From an uncultured Bacteroidales bacterium (GTDB lineage: Bacteria > Bacteroidota > Bacteroidia > Bacteroidales > Paludibacteraceae), in contig CALZHO010000065.1 of the NCBI GenBank assembly GCA_945787425.1, positions 1 through 5,727 on the forward strand: a stretch of DNA of 5,727 nucleotides. Reading direction: 5' to 3'. The translations under genes were made by a program, and so were the position numbers. Numbering within the stretch: position 1 is the first letter of the stretch; every line of letters starts with the position of its first letter. Below are positions 1-4,794 of the stretch, piece after piece. The notes below the pieces were generated by a model. It saw only the letters and a list, made by a program, of their open reading frames with translations. It was not told where the DNA came from and did no database searches.

Positions 1-1
1 G

Positions 2-1189
2 GCATTAGAACCTTCTGGACACATCAGCAGACCTTATTTGGTGCTGCCAGAGAGCGGCGTGATAGATGGCAGCGAAGCGGAGAATACTTTGGAGATTAGT
101 TTCGATGAGATGAGCCACGATGTGCATCAATATACATACAGAGTGCTGCATTGTCATATGGATTGGATGGAAAGCGACATCAGCAGCTATGAATTTGTGG
201 ATGGCTTTACGACCGCCGACATTGTGGATTATGAGCACTCAATGAATACCCAACAAGCATATACGCATTATTCGTTTGCCTTTCCCAACGAAGATATGCA
301 GCTGAAAGCGAGCGGCAACTATGTGGTGCAGATATACGAAGATGGCGATCAAGAGCAAGTGGTAGCAGAGGTGTGTTTTCGTGTGCTGGAGCCGATAGTA
401 CGTATTGAGGCGAATATCAGAGCGAACACAGACATTGAGTTCAATGGCAAGTACCAGCAACTGGACATAGATGTGATGACCAAAGCATTGGACTTGCGCG
501 ATGCAGGTGAAGTGAAAGTGGTCGTGCAGCAGAACGGCAGAATGGACAATCAGGTGGTGCTACAGAAACCGACTTTTGTAGAGCCCAACAGACTGCGCTA
601 TATGAACCAAAAGGCACTCATCTTTGAGGGCGGAAATGAGTATCGACACTTTGATATATATTCGGCGTATTACGCGGGTTATCATGTGGATAGGGTGCAA
701 TATGCGCAAGGCGAATACCATGCGTTGCTGGAGGTGGATGAAGTTCGTGGAACAAAGAACAAGAATGCTGGGCGTGAGGGCTTGCCATACTTGACGGAAA
801 GGGATGCGAATGGGCAATGGATGGTGAACTGCGAGAAGACGGATTATGTAGATACAGAGGCGGAATATATGTGGGTGCATTTTGTGTTGCCAGTGGATGA
901 GTATGTGATGGATGGACATGTGTTTGTTGGTGGTGAATTGTTTGGTAATCAGTATGGTGCGCAAAATAGGATGGCGTATGATGCCGAACAGAAATGCTAC
1001 TATCTGTATGCCTATTTGAAGCAAGGCGGATACGACTATATGTACTATGTGGCAAGCCCTGCGAATGGAGCTACAGCATTGCCGCTTGAGGGTTCGCATT
1101 GGCAAACGGAAAATGAGTATGCTATCTGGGTGTATTATAGGCCGTTTGGGGCGAGATATGATAGGTTGGTGGGCGTGAAGCGGCTGTAG
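2..1189 (+). CDS. DUF5103 / type IX secretion plug-like protein, 5'-truncated
   Basis: The reading frame is open from position 2 to a TAG at 1187-1189, giving 395 visible residues. The N-terminus with any signal peptide lies outside the window, probably only a few tens of residues if the family length of roughly 400-430 is right. The conserved Tyr...HCxxDW signature of the DUF5103 family is present as HCHMDW at visible residues 50-55, followed by a YEFVDGF stretch. A GNYVVQIYEDG beta-strand block ends the N-terminal immunoglobulin-like domain near residue 115. The C-terminus has the family's tail, with ENEYAIWVYYRP and RYDRLVGV. DUF5103 includes the periplasmic 'Plug' subunit seen bound to the SprA translocon in Flavobacterium. 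Homologues also occur where a complete T9SS is not obvious, so a secretion role here is inferred. The TTG at 38 is not a credible start, because homologous-looking sequence continues upstream of it. A strong terminator follows 90 bp downstream. Confidence 0.85.
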   Translation, partial: ALEPSGHISRPYLVLPESGVIDGSEAENTLEISFDEMSHDVHQYTYRVLHCHMDWMESDISSYEFVDGFTTADIVDYEHSMNTQQAYTHYSFAFPNEDMQLKASGNYVVQIYEDGDQEQVVAEVCFRVLEPIVRIEANIRANTDIEFNGKYQQLDIDVMTKALDLRDAGEVKVVVQQNGRMDNQVVLQKPTFVEPNRLRYMNQKALIFEGGNEYRHFDIYSAYYAGYHVDRVQYAQGEYHALLEVDEVRGTKNKNAGREGLPYLTERDANGQWMVNCEKTDYVDTEAEYMWVHFVLPVDEYVMDGHVFVGGELFGNQYGAQNRMAYDAEQKCYYLYAYLKQGGYDYMYYVASPANGATALPLEGSHWQTENEYAIWVYYRPFGARYDRLVGVKRL

Positions 1190-1191
1190 GC

Positions 1192-1225
1192 GGCTTCGCC
1201 TATTGGACGGCTTCGCCTATTGGAC
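1192..1225. repeat. 17-bp tandem duplication after the plug gene
   Basis: Two exact copies of GGCTTCGCCTATTGGAC lie at 1192-1208 and 1209-1225, starting two bases after the stop codon of the plug-like gene. A degenerate third copy (GGCTATTGG) is at 1235-1243. Each unit contains a tiny hairpin, GGC-TTC-GCC. A related core (GGACG-CTTCGC-TA) recurs far away in the fadD-coaX spacer at 3923-3935. Confidence 0.85.
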
Positions 1226-1275
1226 GCCAAAGAGCGGCTATTGGTTATAGGCGATGAGGTGAGAGGAAAAGAAAT

Positions 1276-1305
1276 AAAAAATAACGAGAGAACTCGTTAT
1301 TTTTT
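1276..1305. terminator. Bidirectional Rho-independent terminator
   Basis: ATAACGAG (1281-1288) and CTCGTTAT (1293-1300) form a perfect 8-bp stem with an AGAA loop. The stem extends with five A-T pairs from A1276-1280 to T1301-1305. On the plus strand a run of seven T follows (1301-1307). On the minus strand the A-rich stretch 1272-1280 gives a U-rich tail. It sits between the convergent plug-like gene (+) and rubredoxin gene (-), so it can end both transcripts. Confidence 0.9.
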
Positions 1306-1306
1306 T

Positions 1307-1369
1307 TGCTAGTAGAACTAGTAGGGCTAGTAGGGCTAGTGGGGCTAGTGGGACTAGTAAAACTAGTAG
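1307..1369. repeat. Seven-unit 9-bp minisatellite (NNCTAGTNN)
   Basis: Seven consecutive 9-bp units begin at 1307, 1316, 1325, 1334, 1343, 1352 and 1361. All carry an invariant CTAGT core flanked by purine-rich dinucleotides: GG in the centre of the array, AA or GA towards the ends. The array lies between the bidirectional terminator and the rubredoxin stop codon, so it belongs to the rubredoxin 3' untranslated region. The period is a multiple of three, so one plus-strand frame stays open (Leu-Val-Gly repeats), but nothing suggests it is translated. The central units form a G-quadruplex motif at 1324-1352. Confidence 0.9.
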
Positions 1370-1385
1370 CCGAGATTACTCGGCT
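1368..1385 (-). terminator. Hairpin over the rubredoxin stop codon
   Basis: AGCCGAG (1368-1374) and CTCGGCT (1379-1385) form a perfect 7-bp stem. The ATTA loop (1375-1378) contains the rubredoxin stop codon (TAA on the minus strand). The minus strand has only a short TTTT stretch (complement of 1359-1362) after it, so it would be a weak terminator. It may instead stabilise the 3' end of the mRNA. Confidence 0.5.
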
Positions 1386-1531
1386 GGGGAGAACTCGTCT
1401 TTGCTTGCGCCACAGATTGGGCAAACGAAATCTTCAGCCACTTGCTCCCATGGAGTACCTGCTGGGATGCCTTCTGCACCTATGGAAGGATCATACTCCC
1501 AACCGCAAATATCACATTTGTACTTTTTCAT
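1376..1531 (-). CDS. Rubredoxin
   Basis: This encodes a 51-residue soluble electron carrier that holds one iron atom with four cysteines. The two rubredoxin knuckles are explicit: CDICG with Cys6 and Cys9, then CPICGA with Cys37 and Cys40. The aromatic and proline residues of the fold are present (Trp11, Tyr13, Asp14-Pro15, Pro23, Trp28, Phe35), and length is typical for the family. I chose the ATG at 1531 because the protein then begins [10 protein letters not shown], as rubredoxins normally do. An in-frame ATG at 1564 would add eleven residues ([11 protein letters not shown]) with no family precedent that I know. In anaerobes rubredoxins commonly pass electrons to rubrerythrin or other oxygen-detoxifying reductases, but no such partner is in view. 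The gene stands alone on the minus strand, convergent with the plug-like gene and divergent from the 1735 gene. I found no clear promoter for it. Confidence 0.95.
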   Translation of the reverse strand: MKKYKCDICGWEYDPSIGAEGIPAGTPWEQVAEDFVCPICGASKDEFSPAE

Positions 1532-1633
1532 ATTATTATGGTTTTTATAAGTTAATATTTCCAATGAACACTACGCAAAAATCATGCCAAAAGGTTAAAT
1601 TATTATTAAAAATAATACTTTATTGATAAATGA

Positions 1634-1665
1634 TTTGCGTATTTCGATTATTTTTAGTAATTTTG
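1634..1665 (+). promoter_or_regulatory. Bacteroidetes-type promoter for the 1735 gene
   Basis: TTTG at 1634-1637 and TAATTTTG at 1658-1665 are separated by 20 nt. This matches the Bacteroidetes primary sigma factor consensus (-33 TTTG, -7 TAnnTTTG, spacing about 19-21). Transcription would start near 1670-1673, giving a leader of about 60-65 nt before the ATG at 1735. A small hairpin, TATGGC (1673-1678) with GCCATA (1687-1692), would sit at the very 5' end of that RNA. Confidence 0.8.
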
Positions 1666-1734
1666 CAGCGATTATGGCTTGAAGGTGCCATAGAAGCCGT
1701 TTGAGTGTAATGTATAAAGTTAAATGTAAGGAAT

Positions 1735-2169
1735 ATGAATAGAGGAAGTAAAATAATTACCGTTTTGAGTACGTTGGCGGTAGTAGCGTTGGCGGTGTTT
1801 GTGTATGTGAAATTCTTTTTCGTATATAGCGAAGGTACCAACGAGGGTGATATCAACTATTTCCAACGTGAGGGTTTTGTCTTCAAGACTTACGAGGGCA
1901 AGATGATACAGACGGGCTATCACTCGCACAACACGAGCGCAACGATTCAGTCGAATGAGTTTAAGTTCTCGGTTGTTGACGAGCATGTGGCGGAGCAGAT
2001 AGACAATAACTCAACTCGTCAAATCAAGCTGCATTGGAAACGCTATTTAGGCACCTTGCCTTGGCGTGGAAATAGCCAATTTGTGGTGGATTCCATTATC
2101 TCCGTGAGACAAGCAACACCACAGATGGAGGATGACCTGTTGGAGATGCCATTGCCCGTGGCGAATTGA
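1735..2169 (+). CDS. Membrane-anchored Bacteroidetes protein of unknown function
   Basis: This encodes 144 residues. A short basic N-terminus (Arg3, Lys6) precedes one hydrophobic helix at about residues 7-30, so the remaining ~114 residues should be periplasmic. Visible conserved-looking blocks are YSEGTNEGDINYF (31-43), KTYEGKMIQTG (51-61), QSNEFKFSV (72-80) and YLGTLPWRG (104-112). They suggest a compact beta-rich domain followed by an acidic, Pro-containing tail. The pattern resembles a small family widespread in Bacteroidales. From memory, unverified, some database entries for it carry the label 6-phosphogluconate dehydrogenase. That cannot be right here: the protein is far too short and has no Rossmann GxGxxG motif. 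It follows a good promoter at 1634-1665 and precedes the acyl-CoA ligase by 63 bp on the same strand, which suggests co-transcription. Function is unknown. Confidence 0.85.
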   Translation: MNRGSKIITVLSTLAVVALAVFVYVKFFFVYSEGTNEGDINYFQREGFVFKTYEGKMIQTGYHSHNTSATIQSNEFKFSVVDEHVAEQIDNNSTRQIKLHWKRYLGTLPWRGNSQFVVDSIISVRQATPQMEDDLLEMPLPVAN

Positions 2170-2232
2170 TGTGTTTGACACCCCGCACATCCCTTGGGCG
2201 CTCTAAGGAATAAATAATAAATGTAAACTCAT

Positions 2233-3900
2233 ATGTTGACAAAACCAGAAGAAAATTTGATTAAGATATACGAGAACTCATTCCGTAAGAATTGGGATTT
2301 CGAGGCAGTGACAGACTACGGCACCAGCGTGACCCTAACCTATGGTCAGATGGCTGAACGTATCGCCTGCCTGCATCTGCTCTTTGAACGTGTAGGTATC
2401 CAAGAGAATGACCGCATTGCTGTGATGGGTAAGAACAACAGTAACTGGGTCACCACCTACTTGGCTACTATAACTTACGGCGCCGTAATCGTGCCTATAT
2501 TGCAAGACTTCAAAGCCAACGATGCTATCCATATCATCAATCACTCGGAGAGCAAAATGCTGTTTATCACCGACCAGATTTGGGAGAATATAGATGTGGA
2601 TCAAGTGCCAGACTTACAGGCGGTTATATCGATCAACACAATGGACTTGATTACAACAGGTCTGCCTAAGACTCAAGCTGTGGACAAGATGACTATCGAG
2701 GAGCTCTTCGCTGAGAAATATCCTAACGGCTTTTCGAAAGACGATGTGAAATACATTGAACGCAGCAATGCCGAGTTAGCAAGCATCAACTACACTTCTG
2801 GAACGACTGGTTTTAGCAAGGGTGTGATGACCCCCATGAATGCGTTGGCAGGAAACATTGTCTTCGGTTTGACCACCGAATTGGTTTATCCAGGTTGCCG
2901 TCATGTGGCGTTCTTGCCATTGGCACATGCGTATGGTTGTGCATTTGACTTTTTGGCATGTCTGGCAGCTGGTGGACATACCTATTTGATAGGTCGCACG
3001 CCTTCGCCAAAAATATTGATGAAGGCCTTTGCAGAAGTGAAGCCAACCGTCATTCTATCTGTGCCATTGATATTAGAGAAAATCTACAAGAAGATGATTC
3101 AGCCACAAATCTCGAAGAAACCTGTGAGCTGGGTGCTGAAGATGCCATTGCTGGATAAAGTGGTGCTGAATAAGATTCGCGAGACATTGATGGAAGCATT
3201 TGGTGGTGAGTTCTCGCAAATTATCATTGGTGGTGCGCCATTGAATGCGGAGGTAGAAGCATTCTTGCACCGCATTAAGTTCCCCGTTACAGTGGGATAT
3301 GGTATGACAGAAACTGCTCCGCTCATCAGTTTCACACCTTGGACTGATTTTCGCAGTCAGTCTTGCGGACAAGTGCTGAAGGGCTTTATGGATGCTCGTA
3401 TTGCTAATCCTGATATGGACGGTGTGGGAGAAATTCAAGTGCGTGGTGAGAACGTGATGGCAGGATATTACAAAAATGAGCAAGCAACCAAAGAAAGTTT
3501 TACCGTGGATGGATGGTTGCGCACAGGAGATTTAGGTATCATTGATGAGGATGGATTTATCTATATCAAAGGTCGTTGCAAGACGATGTTGCTTGGTCCA
3601 AGCGGACAGAATATCTACCCAGAGGAGATTGAGGCGAAAATTAACAATATGCCATATGTGTTGGAGTCGCTTGTTCTGCAGAAAGATACACGATTGGTGG
3701 CATTGGTTTGTCCAGATTTTGAGGCCGTAGATGCAGATAAGCTGACGCAAGAGCAACTGGAGGTCGTCATGGAGGAGAACCGTAAGTTGGTGAATGCTGA
3801 GTTGGCTGCATACGAGCAGATTAACGAGCTGAGAATATATACGCACGAGTTTGAGAAAACACCGAAGAAGAGTATTAAACGCTTCTTGTACGAAGCGTAA
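2233..3900 (+). CDS. AMP-forming long-chain fatty acid--CoA ligase
   Basis: This 555-residue enzyme belongs to the ANL (acyl/aryl-CoA ligase) superfamily. It should activate a fatty acid with ATP to acyl-AMP and then transfer the acyl group to CoA in the cytoplasm. Motifs run in the right order: phosphate-binding loop YTSGTTGFSKG (187-197), GGAPL (333-337), YGMTET (356-361), GWLRTGDLG (427-435) with the ribose-binding Asp433, the hinge region IKGRCK (445-450), GQNIYPEEIE (458-467), and the C-terminal KTPKKSIKR (542-550). The full two-domain length is present and no frameshift is seen. The residue aligned with the usual catalytic A10 lysine appears to be Ser547, with Lys546 and Lys549 beside it. 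The ATG at 2233 is preceded by an A-rich leader, typical for this phylum. Substrate chain length cannot be read from the sequence. It is a FadD-type enzyme, but I do not assign that symbol. Confidence 0.93.
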   Translation: MLTKPEENLIKIYENSFRKNWDFEAVTDYGTSVTLTYGQMAERIACLHLLFERVGIQENDRIAVMGKNNSNWVTTYLATITYGAVIVPILQDFKANDAIHIINHSESKMLFITDQIWENIDVDQVPDLQAVISINTMDLITTGLPKTQAVDKMTIEELFAEKYPNGFSKDDVKYIERSNAELASINYTSGTTGFSKGVMTPMNALAGNIVFGLTTELVYPGCRHVAFLPLAHAYGCAFDFLACLAAGGHTYLIGRTPSPKILMKAFAEVKPTVILSVPLILEKIYKKMIQPQISKKPVSWVLKMPLLDKVVLNKIRETLMEAFGGEFSQIIIGGAPLNAEVEAFLHRIKFPVTVGYGMTETAPLISFTPWTDFRSQSCGQVLKGFMDARIANPDMDGVGEIQVRGENVMAGYYKNEQATKESFTVDGWLRTGDLGIIDEDGFIYIKGRCKTMLLGPSGQNIYPEEIEAKINNMPYVLESLVLQKDTRLVALVCPDFEAVDADKLTQEQLEVVMEENRKLVNAELAAYEQINELRIYTHEFEKTPKKSIKRFLYEA

Positions 3901-3932
3901 GAAGCAAGCGCTTGTGTTTAGAGGACGCTTCG
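3879..3932 (+). promoter_or_regulatory. Overlapping alternative hairpins at the end of the ligase gene
   Basis: Three complementary segments are present: A = ACGCTTC (3879-3885), B = CGAAGCGT (3891-3898) and C = ACGCTTCG (3925-3932). B can pair with A (7 bp, loop 3886-3891) or with C (8 bp perfect, loop 3899-3924), but not both. A and the start of B are inside the ligase gene and C is in the spacer before coaX. There is no T-run after either stem, so this is not a standard intrinsic terminator. Any regulatory role is speculative. Confidence 0.35.
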
Positions 3933-3935
3933 CTA

Positions 3936-3975
3936 CTGTTTAGTGTTTAGTGTTTAGAGGTTAGAGGTTAGAGGC
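3936..3975. repeat. Heptamer tandem array abutting the coaX start
   Basis: The array has a period of 7: CTGTTTA (3936-3942), GTGTTTA twice (3943-3956), GAGGTTA twice (3957-3970), then a partial GAGGC (3971-3975) directly against the coaX ATG at 3976. The repeat places a GAGG at 3964-3967, eight bases before the ATG, where it could serve as a Shine-Dalgarno-like element. A 21-bp stretch (3954-3974) is repeated exactly at 4749-4769 beyond coaX. Confidence 0.9.
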
Positions 3976-4707
3976 ATGAATTTGTGTATTGATCAGGGAA
4001 ATTCGAGAACGAAGATAGCGTTGTTTAAGGACGGCGTTATCGTTAAGAACCTGCTGTACCGCTCGTTTACGAGCGTGGATGTAGAGCGATTGTTCTCGTT
4101 GTATCCCATCACGCAAAGCATCGTGTCGTCGGTGGCGAATATGGAACCCGCGGTCATCAATGCACTCAACCGTTTGTCGAAACGATTTGTGCTCTTTGAT
4201 CACCTGACGCCATTGCCTATCAAGAACTGCTATCAGACACCAGAGACGCTTGGGCATGACCGCATAGCAGCAGCCGTAGGAGCCGCTCATTTGAGTCCAG
4301 GGCAGAACCTGCTGATAGTGGATGCTGGTTCAGCGGTGACCTATGACTTTGTATCGATTGAGCAAGGATATATAGGTGGCAATATTGCCCCTGGCATCAA
4401 GATGCGACTGACGGCACTCCATCAGATGACCAAGCGACTGCCTAAAGTGGAAGTGGAACCTGATGCGTTGACACCCTTGTTTGGCAAAAACACCCAAGAG
4501 GCGATGGCTGCTGGCGTAGTACGCGGACTGGTCTTCGAGGTGAAAGGGTATATGCGCAGTTTGAAAGAACAGAAGATAGTGTTCAAGACCTATATCACGG
4601 GCGGGCACGCACCTTATATATTAAATGCAATGAAGCAGAAAGAGGTGGTGGGCGAACCGCACTTGGTGTTGATTGGACTGAATAAGATTTTGGAGTTTAG
4701 AGGTTAA
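3976..4707 (+). CDS. coaX: Type III pantothenate kinase
   Basis: This 243-residue cytoplasmic kinase phosphorylates pantothenate, the first step of CoA biosynthesis. All landmarks of the CoaX branch of the ASKHA fold are visible: the N-terminal phosphate loop DQGNSRTK (6-13), TLGHDRIAAAVGA (91-103) with the likely catalytic Asp95, DAGSAVTYD (116-124), GGNIAPGIKMRLTAL (134-148), GKNTQEAMAAGVVRG (170-184) and the late TGG (208-210). Type III enzymes typically need a monovalent cation, resist CoA feedback and use pantothenate with a weak ATP Km; these are family properties, not seen here. The ATG at 3976 puts the nucleotide loop at the very N-terminus as expected. The last codons (GAG TTT AGA GGT TAA) belong to the same 7-bp repeat family that precedes the gene. 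It lies 75 bp after the acyl-CoA ligase, with no clear promoter between them. In Bacteroidales, from memory, coaX is often followed by an outer-membrane barrel gene, as here. Confidence 0.95.
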   Translation: MNLCIDQGNSRTKIALFKDGVIVKNLLYRSFTSVDVERLFSLYPITQSIVSSVANMEPAVINALNRLSKRFVLFDHLTPLPIKNCYQTPETLGHDRIAAAVGAAHLSPGQNLLIVDAGSAVTYDFVSIEQGYIGGNIAPGIKMRLTALHQMTKRLPKVEVEPDALTPLFGKNTQEAMAAGVVRGLVFEVKGYMRSLKEQKIVFKTYITGGHAPYILNAMKQKEVVGEPHLVLIGLNKILEFRG

Positions 4708-4777
4708 GGGTGATAAGGTGATAAGGCGAGAAGGTGAGAGGTTAAAGGTTAGAGGTTAGAGGTTAGAGGTTAAAGGC
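4693..4777. repeat. Composite 7-bp and 8-bp tandem arrays after coaX
   Basis: Heptamers GAGTTTA and GAGGTTA (4693-4706) form the 3' end of coaX and supply its stop codon. They are followed by four octamers at 4709-4740: GGTGATAA twice, GGCGAGAA, then GGTGAGAG. Next come five heptamers at 4738-4772 (GAGGTTA, AAGGTTA, then three GAGGTTA) and a partial AAGGC (4773-4777). The last block matches the array before coaX and ends in the same way (RAGGC). The spacer 4708-4794 otherwise holds only the A-rich leader of the next gene. Confidence 0.9.
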
Positions 4778-4794
4778 ACGGATAAAAAAAGATT

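Noticed and set aside
38..40. TTG as the start codon of the plug-like gene
   Set aside because: The same frame is open to position 2 with protein-like sequence and the family has more N-terminal residues, so the gene is cut by the window.
560..1105. Minus-strand open frames of 181 and 145 residues opposite the plug-like gene
   Set aside because: They lie antisense to a gene with recognisable family motifs. Their translations are rich in His, Ser, Arg and Ile without domain logic, and they have no initiation context.
1532..1564. Upstream in-frame start giving rubredoxin an eleven-residue extension
   Set aside because: The extension is AT-rich leader sequence, whereas the ATG at 1531 gives the standard MKKYxCxxCG rubredoxin N-terminus.
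1576..1583. Minus-strand GATTTTTG as a -7 box for rubredoxin
   Set aside because: It has one mismatch to TAnnTTTG and no TTTG at the expected -33 distance upstream on that strand.
1601..1617. AT-only hairpin TATTATT/AATAATA in the divergent spacer
   Set aside because: It is a 7-bp A/T-only stem with a 3-base loop in very AT-rich DNA. It is expected by chance and is poorly stable.
1306..1626. Plus-strand 106-residue frame starting with Leu-Val-Gly repeats
   Set aside because: The first part is simply the 9-bp minisatellite read in its open phase. The rest is antisense to rubredoxin and has no promoter or family resemblance.
2174..2212. Possible promoter for the acyl-CoA ligase (TTTG at 2174-2177)
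   Set aside because: No TAnnTTTG box occurs at the required 19-21 nt spacing. TAAGGAAT at 2204 is a poor match.
3936..4777. The repeats as a CRISPR array or telomere
   Set aside because: The units are contiguous 7-8 bp copies with no unique spacers, and no cas genes are present. They are internal to a gene run, not at a replicon end.
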